36,270 bases of DNA from positions 1-36,270 of the forward strand of contig JARFRT010000374.1 of the NCBI GenBank assembly GCA_029287105.1, given 5' to 3'. This document shows, one piece after another, positions 17,528 through 26,056 of the stretch. This stretch comes from Akkermansiaceae bacterium (GTDB taxonomy: Bacteria > Verrucomicrobiota > Verrucomicrobiia > Verrucomicrobiales > Akkermansiaceae). Each line of letters begins with the position of its first letter. Within the stretch, counting starts at the first letter, position 1. A model generated the notes under the pieces. That model was not told the DNA's origin. It made no database searches and worked only from the letters and a program-made list of their open reading frames with translations. Both the position numbers and the translations under genes were made by a program.

Positions 17528-19072
17528 TTAATGCCTGAAGTGCCGGTGACCGGTAAAGATCATCGCGATGCCTGCCTCATCGGCGGCGGCGATGACTTCC
17601 TCGTCACGGATGGATCCTCCGGGCTGGATGCACGCGGTGGCACCGGCTTCGACGGCGGCCTGCAGGCCATCGGCGAAGGGCAGCATGGCGTCGGATGCCA
17701 TGATGCTACCTTTGAGCGAGAGCCCTGCTTCGTTGGCTTTCCAGACGGCGATGCGGGAAGAATCCACCCGGCTCATTTGGCCGGCACCGATACCGAGGGT
17801 TCGGTCGATGCCTGAGTAGACAATGGCGTTGGATTTGACGTGTTTTACCACGCGCCACCCGAAACGCATTGCGCGCATTTCGTCTTCGGTAGGCGGGCGT
17901 TTGGTGACGACTTTTTCTTCGAGGTTATCGAGTCCCAGGGTGGTATGATCGCGGGCCATGACCATCAGACCGCCGGGTGCGGAGCGGATCACGGGGTCTT
18001 TTCTGACGGCTTCCCATGCCTCGGGATTAAGTTTGATCAGGCGCAGGTTTTTCTTTTTCTGTAAAATGGCGCGGGCCTCCGGTTCGAAGTCGGGGGCGAT
18101 GATGACATCGGTGAAGATGGAGGAAATGATGCGGGCCAGGGCCTCGGTAAGTGGGCGGTTAACGACGATGACCCCACCGAAGGGCGCCTGGGTGTCGGTC
18201 TCGTAAGCCAGCTGCCAGGCTTTGCGAAGGTCTTCATCGTCCTGCCCGAGACCACAGGGGTTGGTGTGTTTAAGGATGCCGACGGTCGGGCGCACGAAGT
18301 CGGTGATGAGGTCGGAAGCGGCTTCGATATCGAGGATATTGGTGTAACTCAATTCCTTACCTTGCAGTTGGGTGAAAACGTCACTGAAGTTTCCATAGAG
18401 AGTGGTCGGCTGATGCGGGTTGTCACCGTAGCGCAGTTCGCGATCGAGTGGCAGGCTGATGGTAAACTGGGAGCGGGTGCCCTCGCCGGCCTGGGAAAGG
18501 TAGTTGGTGATGGCGGCATCATAAGTGGAGGTGCGGAGAAACACTCTGACGGCAAGCTCTTCCCGGAATTTGAAGGACGTATCGCCTTGGTGCTCGGTCA
18601 TTTCGGCAAGGACGCGGTCATAATCCGAGGGATCGGTGACTACGGTGACGCTTTTGAAGTTTTTGGCGGCACTCCGCAGCATCGACGGCCCGCCGATATC
18701 GATATTTTCGATGGCCTCCTCAAGGGTGACGCCGTCCTTGGCGATGGTTTCCTCGAAGGGATAGAGGTTGACCACCACGAGATCAATGGGGGGAATACCG
18801 TTGTCCTTGGCCTGTTTCAGATGATCTTCGTCATCGCGTTTATAAAGAAGGCCACCATGGACCATGGGGTGCAGTGTTTTCACCCGTCCCTCGAAGAGCT
18901 CGGGGGCATTGGTGAAGTCGGATACATCGATTACGGGCAGGCCCGCCTCGCGGAGAGCCTTGGCAGTACCGCCGGTGGAGAGGAGTTCGACGCCGTGTTT
19001 GTTGAGACCTTTGGCAAAGTCGATCAAACCGGATTTATCGGAAACAGAGAGGAGTGCGCGTTGGATAGCCAT
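17528..19072 (-). CDS. purH: Bifunctional AICAR formyltransferase / IMP cyclohydrolase PurH
   Basis: 514 residues, full length. N-terminal MGS-like IMP cyclohydrolase domain ([62 protein letters not shown]). C-terminal transformylase domain with the catalytic Lys-His pair in [13 protein letters not shown], then [10 protein letters not shown] and the terminal [11 protein letters not shown]. It catalyses the last two steps of purine synthesis in the cytosol, forming IMP from AICAR and 10-formyl-THF. It starts 54 bases after the metal permease gene on the same strand; a CCGTC/GACGG inverted repeat lies in that gap. No functional tie to metal uptake is expected. Confidence 0.96.
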   Translation of the reverse strand: MAIQRALLSVSDKSGLIDFAKGLNKHGVELLSTGGTAKALREAGLPVIDVSDFTNAPELFEGRVKTLHPMVHGGLLYKRDDEDHLKQAKDNGIPPIDLVVVNLYPFEETIAKDGVTLEEAIENIDIGGPSMLRSAAKNFKSVTVVTDPSDYDRVLAEMTEHQGDTSFKFREELAVRVFLRTSTYDAAITNYLSQAGEGTRSQFTISLPLDRELRYGDNPHQPTTLYGNFSDVFTQLQGKELSYTNILDIEAASDLITDFVRPTVGILKHTNPCGLGQDDEDLRKAWQLAYETDTQAPFGGVIVVNRPLTEALARIISSIFTDVIIAPDFEPEARAILQKKKNLRLIKLNPEAWEAVRKDPVIRSAPGGLMVMARDHTTLGLDNLEEKVVTKRPPTEDEMRAMRFGWRVVKHVKSNAIVYSGIDRTLGIGAGQMSRVDSSRIAVWKANEAGLSLKGSIMASDAMLPFADGLQAAVEAGATACIQPGGSIRDEEVIAAADEAGIAMIFTGHRHFRH

Positions 19073-19126
19073 AATGTGATATCCGTCTGGTGCTGTGGAC
19101 GGACGCCCATCAACTACCCCCAGCCG

Positions 19127-20092
19127 CTAGTGGGAGCAAGCCGAATGTGTGACGATCTTATCGCCGGTCTCGTTGTCGGGGTGCTCTGGTTCGTCTTTGA
19201 ACCATTTCCACAGCAGTCCGTCCACGGGTCCCAGTAACCATGCCAAGAGCAGCAGGACAGCGCCACAGACCACCACGGATGCGGCCATATTGGTATCGAA
19301 CCAGACATGGATATAGAGTCCCCCGACGGCGGAAAGCAGGCAGTGGAGGGCGGCGAGAGCCAGCATCGTTTTCAGTCGGTGGCTGCACAGGTAGGCTGCT
19401 GCGCCGGGCAGGATGAGCAAGGCAATGACGAGGATCGCCCCTACGGCCTGGAATGCGGCGACCACGATAAAGGACACGGCAAACATCATACCGTAGTGGA
19501 TCAGCGCGGGGCGGTAGCCGTATGAAGCCGCCAGTCCGGTGTCGAAGGAGCTCAGCAGCAGCACGCGGTAAAAAAGCGCCATGAGGACGATGGTCACCAG
19601 CGATACGCCGGTCATCACGATGATCGGCTGGGGTACCATTTGGCCGAGCAGCGGCAGGGTCTCGTCTTCCAGCAGAAGGCCCAGGCGGCCGTGCAGCACG
19701 CATTCGAGGTCGAGATCGACATTTTTCCCGAGCATCGTTTCGAGCAGAACGACGCCGAGGGCAAAGAGGGAGGTAAAGGAAATACCGATGGCGGCATCCT
19801 GTTTGACCCGGGTGCGTTTGTGGATGAGTTCGATGAGTACCGTTGAGATCAGCCCCGCCAGACCTGCGCCGACGATGAGCCAGGGGGAAGCGAGGTCGCC
19901 GGTAAAATAGAAGGCGACGACGACGCCTGGGAAAACGCTGTGACTGATGGCATCTCCGGTGAGGGCCATCCGTCTCAGGATCAGGAAAGAGCCGACCTGT
20001 GAGCAGGGTAAAGCCACAAGGAAGGCCATCAGTATCAGCCAGAATGCGCCGATGCCGAGAACATCCCAGGGTAGTGTCAGGTAGTCCATCAT
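19127..20092 (-). CDS. troD: Metal ABC transporter permease (TroD/ZnuB/MntB family)
   Basis: 321 residues, about eight to nine membrane helices of the ABC-3 family. The family core is seen in GSFLILRRMALTGDAISHSV near the N terminus and in QAVGAILVIALLILPGAAAYL. It forms half of the channel that moves divalent metal (Mn, Zn or Fe) from the binding protein into the cell. Its start overlaps the stop of the permease-repressor fusion gene by 4 bases, so the two are translationally coupled and probably form a heterodimer. The C-terminal tail is soluble and ends HSACSH, with His/Cys that might bind metal. It is the last gene of the operon. Confidence 0.9.
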   Translation of the reverse strand: MMDYLTLPWDVLGIGAFWLILMAFLVALPCSQVGSFLILRRMALTGDAISHSVFPGVVVAFYFTGDLASPWLIVGAGLAGLISTVLIELIHKRTRVKQDAAIGISFTSLFALGVVLLETMLGKNVDLDLECVLHGRLGLLLEDETLPLLGQMVPQPIIVMTGVSLVTIVLMALFYRVLLLSSFDTGLAASYGYRPALIHYGMMFAVSFIVVAAFQAVGAILVIALLILPGAAAYLCSHRLKTMLALAALHCLLSAVGGLYIHVWFDTNMAASVVVCGAVLLLLAWLLGPVDGLLWKWFKDEPEHPDNETGDKIVTHSACSH

Positions 20093-21417
20093 GGTGTTGA
20101 AAACGGTTCAAGGCCCTGCATGGCGAGCTGCGGTTGTGGAATGGGTTTCCCGTGCGGGTCGAGTTCGGGGAAGTCGAGTTCCTGTTCCAGCTGCCTCACC
20201 ATATTGGGCCCGAGGATATGTTCGATTTTTTCCGCATCATCATGCACGTGATCCTCTGCATAATCCGCCTCATTGGTCAGGTAGAGCTCCCACAAGCGGT
20301 GATTCCGCACCAATTCCATGGCGCGTTTCCAGCCGGGGCTGGTGAGGTGCAGTGAAATCCCGTCCTCTGAAAATTCGACTAATCCGTGTTTCAAGAGTGA
20401 GGCACAGCGCTTGCGGACGGCCTCCTCGGTTTGTCTTCTTTTTTGGGCCAGCATGATCACGCTGACATCTTCATAAGCAAAGCCCTCGGCCTCCTGGATT
20501 TGGTAGATTGCCTTCAGGGTATTTTCCCGCATCACAATCCGCCGGCGTTTGCTGGTACGCAGGAGTTTAGCCAGCACCCCGTGCCGGGGGGCGACAAAAT
20601 AAACGACTCCAAAGATGGCTGATGCCGCCAAAGTGATGACGGGTCCGGTAGGTATTTGACTTATCCCGGCGGAAATCACCCCGCCCACAATACCGGCAAA
20701 AATCCCAAAGCCCATCGAGAGCAGCAGCATTTTTTCGAACCTGTCCGTGAGCAGATACGCGGCGGCGGCGGGTGTGATCAATATCGCGGAGACCAAAACC
20801 ACGCCGACCGCTTGGAGTGCCACCACGACGGAAAAGGTAAGCATGAAATAAAACACGCCGTTCAGTATTTTCACGGGATAGCCAAGTCCCCGGGCAAACC
20901 CTTCATCAAAACTAACAACCAGCAGGGGTCGTTTAAGGAAGAAGACCATCACGCACAACAAGCTGGTGGTCATCATCATCATCCGCAGGTCGCTGGAGTC
21001 GATCGATCCTACATTGCCGAAGAGAAAGTTCATCACACCTACGGTTTCCTGTTGATTGCGCGATTGCCAAACGATGCCGAGGGCGAAAAACGAGGCCAGG
21101 ATAATGCCGAGGGCGGCATCGGACTTCAGCCGTGTTGTTGCCATCAGCGCCCTGACCAGTCCGGCCCCGACGAGTCCTGCGGCGGCGGCGCAGAGGAAGA
21201 TGAAAATAGGACTGCGATCCGGGCTGTAGATCAATCCCGCCACTACCCCGGGCAGCACGGCATGTGAAATGGCGTCGCCCATCAGGGCCACACGGCGCAG
21301 CACGACAAAGCAACCTAACAAACCGCAGCCGGCGCCCAGCAAGATCGCCGCAAGTATGGCCTTGCCCGCCCCGGACGAGGGGATCAGAACGTCGAGCATG
21401 GAAGCGAGTTCAATCAT
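20089..21417 (-). CDS. troC: Metal ABC permease fused to a DtxR/MntR-like repressor (YtgCR-like)
   Basis: 442 residues. Residues 1-~278 are an ABC-3 permease (VVLRRVALMGDAISHAVLPG; LQAVGVVLVSAILITPAAAA). After a basic linker (LLRTSKRRR, 285-293) residues ~296-428 are a DtxR/MntR-type regulator: winged-helix part (MRENTLKAIY... SLLKHGLVEF... LHLTSPGWKRA) and dimer/metal part (RNHRLWELYL, H373; HDDAEKIEHIL, E396, E399, H400; PHGKPIP). H373/E396/E399/H400 match metal ligands of MntR, while positions equal to MntR D8 and E11 are N299 and K302. The arrangement equals chlamydial YtgC-YtgR, in which a repressor is cut from the permease. Release by cleavage here is inference. Middle of the operon; 40 bases after the ATPase gene. 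Confidence 0.9.
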   Translation of the reverse strand: MIELASMLDVLIPSSGAGKAILAAILLGAGCGLLGCFVVLRRVALMGDAISHAVLPGVVAGLIYSPDRSPIFIFLCAAAAGLVGAGLVRALMATTRLKSDAALGIILASFFALGIVWQSRNQQETVGVMNFLFGNVGSIDSSDLRMMMMTTSLLCVMVFFLKRPLLVVSFDEGFARGLGYPVKILNGVFYFMLTFSVVVALQAVGVVLVSAILITPAAAAYLLTDRFEKMLLLSMGFGIFAGIVGGVISAGISQIPTGPVITLAASAIFGVVYFVAPRHGVLAKLLRTSKRRRIVMRENTLKAIYQIQEAEGFAYEDVSVIMLAQKRRQTEEAVRKRCASLLKHGLVEFSEDGISLHLTSPGWKRAMELVRNHRLWELYLTNEADYAEDHVHDDAEKIEHILGPNMVRQLEQELDFPELDPHGKPIPQPQLAMQGLEPFSTP

Positions 21418-21457
21418 ATTTTGTTCGAATTACAGAATCAGGCAATGACGGCACCCT

Positions 21458-22213
21458 CTACAATTTCGCAGCCCGGTCGGCGACCTCACTGAGCAGGGTC
21501 AATCGGCCTCCATAGGTTTTCTGGAGAAGTTCCGGGGTAAACACATCCTTTACTTTGCCAAAGGCCACCAGACGCATGTTGAGCAACAGGAGTCGGTCGA
21601 AGTACTCACTTGCGGACTGCAGGTCATGGTGCACGACCAGTACGGTTTTTCCGCGTTCGCGCATTTCCTTGAGCAAGGCAATGATGGCAGCCTCTGTGGC
21701 CGCATCAACGCCGGCGAAGGGTTCATCCATGAGGTAGAGATCGCTGTCCTGGGCCAATGCGCGGGCGAGGAACACACGCTGCTGCTGGCCGCCGCTGAGG
21801 TTACCGATCTGCCGGTTTGAATAGGGCAGCATACCGACCTTTTCCAAGGCCTCGCTGGCACGTCGTTTCTCCTCCTTACCGGGTCGGCGGAACAAGCCTA
21901 ACCGGCCGTATGTCCCCATCAGGGCGACATCCATCACGGTGACGGGAAAGTCCCAATCGACGCTCTCGCGCTGGGGCACATAGCCGACCCGATGGAGGTT
22001 TTCCTTGAGCGACTTCCCAAAAACCTTCACCCAACCACCGGACGAGGGCACCACGCCCATGATTGATTTGATCAGGGTGGATTTGCCGGCACCGTTCGGG
22101 CCGATGATCCCGACCAGGCTTCCCTCAGGCACGGTGACATCGACACCGTAGAGGACCGGACGCTTGTGGTAAGTCACCGTTAAATCATGCGTCTCGAGAG
22201 CGGGAGTGGCCAT
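21458..22213 (-). CDS. troB: Metal ABC transporter ATP-binding protein (TroB/ZnuC family)
   Basis: 251 residues. Walker A GPNGAGKST, Q-loop in GYVPQRESVDWDFP, ABC signature LSGGQQQRVFLARAL, Walker B LYLMDEPFAGVD and the switch His in LVVHHDLQS are all present and intact. The Q-loop wording VPQRESVDWDFPVTV is typical of the Mn/Zn/Fe cluster of ATPases. It powers import through the two permeases encoded next. Fourteen bases separate it from the beta-barrel gene upstream, so it is in the same operon. It is expected on the inner face of the cytoplasmic membrane. Confidence 0.93.
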   Translation of the reverse strand: MATPALETHDLTVTYHKRPVLYGVDVTVPEGSLVGIIGPNGAGKSTLIKSIMGVVPSSGGWVKVFGKSLKENLHRVGYVPQRESVDWDFPVTVMDVALMGTYGRLGLFRRPGKEEKRRASEALEKVGMLPYSNRQIGNLSGGQQQRVFLARALAQDSDLYLMDEPFAGVDAATEAAIIALLKEMRERGKTVLVVHHDLQSASEYFDRLLLLNMRLVAFGKVKDVFTPELLQKTYGGRLTLLSEVADRAAKL

Positions 22214-22227
22214 GGCTGGTATTGATG

Positions 22228-23049
22228 TTAGAATTTCACAGTGAAGCCGGTAAAGGTATTGAGGTCCTCGGCAGCGTTGTTAAGACCTATAACCACACCG
22301 GCGTCCCATTGGAAAGTTTTTGTGAATGCCCAGGTCACACCGCCGCTGGCGTAGGCCTCGTACGGGTGGCCGCCGGCTACGCCGAGGTACTCGATATAGA
22401 GCCCCAACTGGTCGGTGACATCGAACCCTAAAACCGCTGTGTGTGAGAAGTCGAGTTCGTATCCGCCTGCATCCCAGAGGTAGCCAAACTCCGCCTGCAG
22501 GCCGAGCCCGACACCATCGCACAGCTCCATCGCCCAGGGAAAAATGACGCCGCCCTCCCAGCGGTCGTTGCTTACGGCCGTCCCGCTCGGTATTTTCACG
22601 TAAGGAAAAATGGCAAATGCCGTCCTGCCCTCGTCATTGCCCCAGAGGTTCCACTTCAGGCGCAGGGTAAGGTCCCCGAACCCTTCGGATTGCTGGCGAA
22701 GGCCACCTGTGCGGGTGACCTCGCGCACGTAGGGAGCCAGTAAAAGCTGGAGGTCCATGGTGTCGTTCAAACCATACTTGATATTGGTTTCGCCCCACGA
22801 CCAGGCGTCGAATTTTTCACCCCCACTGTGATCGCGGGCATAGCCGAGCAGGCTGGATTCCACCTGGAAATACCCCGCGTCCACGGTGCGCGGGCTTTCG
22901 GTGGCATCGGGCCGGTCGGCTTCGAGATCGCGTATCACCGACCTCTGGGGTTTACCAACGGGCATTTCCCCTGCGGAAAGGCAAAGAGGGGTCATCATGG
23001 CAAGGGCTGTTGCTAGTGCCATGTGTTTCATTTTAGCGGTGTATTTCAT
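22228..23049 (-). CDS. Outer-membrane beta-barrel protein (phenol_MetA_deg-like), putative metal-uptake partner
   Basis: 273 residues. Signal peptide ends near LCLSAG (residue ~26). The mature part begins with DLEADRPDATESPRTVDAGYFQVES, the usual opening of the MetA-pathway/transporter-like OMP family, and shows alternating strands (YGLNDTMDLQLLLAPYV, FGDLTLRLKWNLWG, TAFAIFPYVKIPSG, LGLYIEYLGV). It ends in TGFTVKF, and the terminal Phe is the BAM recognition signature. About 12 strands would fit. It lies between the binding-protein and ATPase genes (gaps 35 and 14 bases), so it should be co-expressed with the metal importer; a role in passing or releasing metal across the outer membrane is inference. 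ATG 23049 chosen; 23031 is an alternative. Confidence 0.8.
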   Translation of the reverse strand: MKYTAKMKHMALATALAMMTPLCLSAGEMPVGKPQRSVIRDLEADRPDATESPRTVDAGYFQVESSLLGYARDHSGGEKFDAWSWGETNIKYGLNDTMDLQLLLAPYVREVTRTGGLRQQSEGFGDLTLRLKWNLWGNDEGRTAFAIFPYVKIPSGTAVSNDRWEGGVIFPWAMELCDGVGLGLQAEFGYLWDAGGYELDFSHTAVLGFDVTDQLGLYIEYLGVAGGHPYEAYASGGVTWAFTKTFQWDAGVVIGLNNAAEDLNTFTGFTVKF

Positions 23050-23084
23050 TGATTAGCAATGTGAGTTTTTTTCCTTGAACGACC

Positions 23085-24053
23085 TTACTTCAGGCCGTCG
23101 ACGATGGTGTTGACGTTATGTTTGATCATACCGATGTAGGTCCCCTTGTCGTATGTCTCGCCGTGGAGAGTCACGGTGTCGCCGGGCTCGCCCATGGCAT
23201 CGGAGAACAGTTCGTGGCCGCTGACCCGCACCCCCGCTTCCTCGGCGACGGCCTCGATGCCTTTTTTGTTCACGCTCGACTCGGGGAAAATCATCTTCAG
23301 TTTCCGGTCCTTGATGAACTGCACCAGATCGGCGCGGTCCTTCAGGCTGGACTCGGAATTGGTGGAAACTCCTTGCAGGCCGCGCACCTCGAAGCCGAAG
23401 GCCTTGCCAAAGTAGAAGAAGGCATCATGGCTGGTCACCAGCACCCGTTGGTCCTCGGGGATTTCCGCGATGCGGCCTTTTGCCCACTGATGGAGGGCTT
23501 CCAGCTCGGCGGTGTACTTGTTGCCACGCTTTTGATACGTCTCAGCCCCATCGGGATCCGCCTCGGACAGTGCCGTGACAACCACGGCAACACAGTGTGC
23601 CCACAGTGCGGGGTCGCCCCATGCGTGTGGATCGTGATACCCCTCGAACTGGGCCTGCGGCTTCAACTGCTTTTCCTTGGGAATTCCGTCGGTCAGCGCA
23701 TAAACCCCGCCTTTTTTGCGGTTCCTTTTTTCCAGGACATCCTGCATTTTGCCCTCGAGGTGGAAGCCGCTGTAGAAAACCAGATCGGCTTTTTGCAGTG
23801 CCGCCGTATCGCTGAAGGTCACCTGATAACTGTGCGGGTCGACTTGCGGCCCCATCATCCCCTTCACCGACACCCGCCCGTGCCCGATTTGGCTCACCAT
23901 ATCGGTCACCATCGTTGTCGTCGTAACGACTTGCAGCAGCGACTCATCAGCGGATCCGTTGATCACGCCATTCTTTTCATGCTTCAACATCCATGCGAGT
24001 CCCGCTGCGAGGGCACCCAGCACCAGTAAGACGATTACGATCTTCTTTGCCAT
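23085..24053 (-). CDS. troA: Metal ABC transporter substrate-binding protein (TroA/YtgA-like)
   Basis: 322 residues. The N-terminal helix (KIVIVLLVLGALAAGLAWML) is a signal peptide or anchor without a lipobox Cys. Cluster-A-I binding protein with ligands in the TroA pattern: H74 (VDPHSYQ), H143 (DPHAWGD), H209 (TSHDAFFYFG) and D285 (LFSDAMGEPG). The Ser-His-Asp at 208-210 and the final LFSDAMG...GTYIGMIKHN favour TroA/YtgA (Mn, Zn, Fe) over PsaA, which uses Glu at that place. It lacks the long His-rich loop of ZnuA. It captures divalent metal in the periplasm and hands it to the permeases. First gene of the operon, 44 bases behind the palindromic operator. Confidence 0.92.
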   Translation of the reverse strand: MAKKIVIVLLVLGALAAGLAWMLKHEKNGVINGSADESLLQVVTTTTMVTDMVSQIGHGRVSVKGMMGPQVDPHSYQVTFSDTAALQKADLVFYSGFHLEGKMQDVLEKRNRKKGGVYALTDGIPKEKQLKPQAQFEGYHDPHAWGDPALWAHCVAVVVTALSEADPDGAETYQKRGNKYTAELEALHQWAKGRIAEIPEDQRVLVTSHDAFFYFGKAFGFEVRGLQGVSTNSESSLKDRADLVQFIKDRKLKMIFPESSVNKKGIEAVAEEAGVRVSGHELFSDAMGEPGDTVTLHGETYDKGTYIGMIKHNVNTIVDGLK

Positions 24054-24096
24054 GCCCGCTACCTAAACCCGGGCGGGGCAAGCGTCAACACTAAAG

Positions 24097-24131
24097 ATTA
24101 GCCTAGGCTAATTTTTATTCCCTAGGCTTAT
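24097..24131. promoter_or_regulatory. Twin palindromic operators, likely bound by the DtxR/MntR-like regulator
   Basis: ATTAGCCTAGGCTAAT (24097-24112) is a perfect 16-bp palindrome. A second, diverged copy TATTCCCTAGGCTTAT (24116-24131) shares CCTAGGCT. Their centres are 19 bases apart, nearly two helical turns. The first begins 44 bases before the troA start. The form resembles DtxR/MntR-family operators, and the operon encodes such a domain, so autorepression by metal is the simple reading. The divergent cytochrome could be affected too. Confidence 0.65.
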
Positions 24132-24291
24132 TTCCTTCCCTGGATGTATGGGCGGGAAGGGTTTGGCGAGAAAATGCTGGGCAAAAACGAGCATTGTATT
24201 ATTACGATCCGCATCGCCGGGTGAAAAAACATCCGGGCTTTTGGAGCTTGATTGAAAGTAATCCTCATTAATCATAGTAAAGTATCCGATT

Positions 24292-24309
24292 GCAGGGGGA
24301 GCCCCCTGC
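24292..24309 (+). repeat. 8-bp GC-rich inverted repeat before the cytochrome gene
   Basis: GCAGGGGG and CCCCCTGC flank a 2-base centre. It begins two bases downstream of a possible TTG start at 24290, which makes that start unlikely. A role in attenuation is possible but not shown; there is no T run. Confidence 0.45.
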
Positions 24310-24340
24310 CCGACTCCATTTCAAAACCGATTTACGCGTC

Positions 24341-25978
24341 ATGCCTGAAGCCACTATTGCCGAACCCGAAAAAGCGCCCTCCTCCGATTTGCAACGCCCA
24401 GCCCCTATGAAAAAAAAGCTCTTCCGCCCTGTGCTCGTGCTCGGATTAATCGCCATTGCCGGGGTGGCCATCATGCCATGGCTTGGCGAAGTGGGTATGG
24501 CCAGTGACAAGGCCACGACTGCCATCGGCCAATGGGTTGGCTTCCTCGGTGGATTCCACCCCATTTTGCTGCATCTTCCGATCGGCGCCCTGATGCTGGT
24601 CCTGTGCATGGAATTCTGTGGCCTGCTCAGCTTCGGGAAATACAAGCCGAGCACGACGCTCGGGCTCTGCTTTGCCTCGGCCACGGGTATTTTCGCCGTC
24701 GTCTTCGGCTACTGTCTCTACCTCACCGGCGACTACTCGGGTGAGTTGATCGAGGAGCACAAGCGCGACGGCGTGATTTTCACGATTTTGCTGATTGCCA
24801 CCTTTCTGATCAAGTATGCTGCCGACATACGTTTCATGGCCAAGCTGACCAGGCCGATTTATTGGGTCGGTCTCATTGCCACTACCGCCACCATGTTCAG
24901 TGCCGGGCACCACGGCGGCGAGGTCTCCCACGGAGACCCCTTCGCCAAGGCGCCATGGAAACAAAAAGCCGACGTGCAGGCCGATGCCGCGGAACTGGCC
25001 GATCCCGTTGTTTACGAGAACATCATTCACCCGATCCTCGAAGCCAAGTGCGCCAGTTGCCACGGTGAAAAAAAGCAGAAAAGCGGTTTGCGTGTCGACA
25101 GCTATGCGGCGCTGCTTGACGGCGGGGAAGAAACCGACGCCCTGGTCCCCGGCGACCTGAAAAAAAGTGCCATGACGGCCTACCTCATCCTGCCGCTCGA
25201 GGACGACCTGCGAATGCCCCCGGAGGGTAAAACGCAGCTGACCAAGGAGGAAATCCAGATCCTCGAATGGTGGGTCAAAATCGGCGCCCCTGAATCGGCG
25301 CTGCTGAGCGAGGTCGAAGTCACACCTGCCATCGCCTCGGCCCTCGACACGCTCAAGACACCCGAAGAAATCGCACGGGCGAAGGCGGCGAAACGTGAGG
25401 CCGCGCAAAAGAAGCTTGCCGCGATGAAGCAGAAACGTGCACGGTTGGCATCGTCCATCACCGACGTCAACAGCCGATTCCCCGGCTCGCTCAAGTATGT
25501 CTCCCAGGACAGCACCGAGCTCAGTTTTTCCGTGGTGAGCTATCGCAAGAACTTCCAGGACGACCACCTGAGTACGGTTAGGGATGCGGCCGGCGACATC
25601 GCGGATCTCGATCTCGGGTCATCCGCCATCACCGACAAAGGTGCCGCCATGCTCGGTCAGTTTGCCGGGGTCAAGGTGCTGAAGCTGAACCAGACCGCCA
25701 TCACGGATGCCTCCCTGCCTACCATTGCCAAGCTCGATCACCTTCGGATTCTCAACCTCTATGGCACGGCCGTGACCGATGCCGGAATCAAGGCGCTCTT
25801 TGGAAAAGCCAGTCTCAAAAAAGTCTATCTCTGGAACACCCAAGTGACCGAAGCCGGCGCCAAGGCCCTCGAGCAATCACTGGCTGAGGCGTACACCAAG
25901 GCTCAGGGGCAGGCCAAGGAGGCAGACCGGGACGAGACTCCGCCGCAGGTCATCCTCGGATCAACTCACCAGTCGTAG
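24341..25978 (+). CDS. Membrane cytochrome: DUF2231 + PSCyt1 heme domain + leucine-rich repeats
   Basis: 545 residues from ATG 24341 (ATG 24407, before MKKKLFRP, is an alternative). Residues ~23-190 hold several membrane helices of the DUF2231 type (GGFHPILLHLPIGALMLVLC; TGIFAVVFGYCLYLTGDYSG). Then a planctomycete-type cytochrome c domain (VYENIIHPILEAKCASCHG) with C237xxC240H241 and probable Met ligand M292 in RMPPEGK. A charged helix (EEIARAKAAKREAAQKKLAA) leads to C-terminal LRRs (LDLGSSAITDKGAAML, LKLNQTAITDASL, LNLYGTAVTDAG, VYLWNTQVTEAGAKAL). Such proteins are common in Planctomycetes and Verrucomicrobiota and have no assigned reaction. The heme would be attached by the ResB/CcsA system in this window. 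It is divergent from the metal operon. Confidence 0.82.
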   Translation: MPEATIAEPEKAPSSDLQRPAPMKKKLFRPVLVLGLIAIAGVAIMPWLGEVGMASDKATTAIGQWVGFLGGFHPILLHLPIGALMLVLCMEFCGLLSFGKYKPSTTLGLCFASATGIFAVVFGYCLYLTGDYSGELIEEHKRDGVIFTILLIATFLIKYAADIRFMAKLTRPIYWVGLIATTATMFSAGHHGGEVSHGDPFAKAPWKQKADVQADAAELADPVVYENIIHPILEAKCASCHGEKKQKSGLRVDSYAALLDGGEETDALVPGDLKKSAMTAYLILPLEDDLRMPPEGKTQLTKEEIQILEWWVKIGAPESALLSEVEVTPAIASALDTLKTPEEIARAKAAKREAAQKKLAAMKQKRARLASSITDVNSRFPGSLKYVSQDSTELSFSVVSYRKNFQDDHLSTVRDAAGDIADLDLGSSAITDKGAAMLGQFAGVKVLKLNQTAITDASLPTIAKLDHLRILNLYGTAVTDAGIKALFGKASLKKVYLWNTQVTEAGAKALEQSLAEAYTKAQGQAKEADRDETPPQVILGSTHQS

Positions 25979-26001
25979 CCAATCCGGTCCGGGGCGAAGG
26001 C

Positions 26002-26027
26002 CCAAGGCAAATGTCCAAGGCAAATGT
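26002..26027. repeat. 13-bp tandem duplication between the cytochrome and DksA-like genes
   Basis: CCAAGGCAAATGT occurs twice head to tail (26002-26014, 26015-26027) in the short convergent gap. No coding sequence covers it. Confidence 0.6.
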
Positions 26028-26056
26028 CCAGAGCGACAGTGCGCGGCCAGATCGGC

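Larger units (their letters stand above)
24054..24340. other. Divergent intergenic region between troA and the cytochrome gene
   Basis: No gene is seen. Besides the operators it holds CCGGGTG (24217-24223) and CATCCGG (24230-24236), a 7-bp stem with one G-U pair, loop of six A and a short T run after it, and a second hairpin GCAGGGGG/CCCCCTGC (24292-24299 and 24302-24309) just before the cytochrome start. Promoters for both directions must be here. A TTGACG at about 24084-24089 on the minus strand could be a -35 box for troA with a poor -10. Confidence 0.5.

Noticed and set aside
18266..19237. 323-codon plus-strand open frame opposite purH
   Set aside because: purH on the minus strand is complete and unmistakable.
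24446..25567. 373-codon minus-strand open frame opposite the cytochrome gene
   Set aside because: The plus strand encodes clear DUF2231 and CASCH heme motifs; the reverse product has no recognisable domain.
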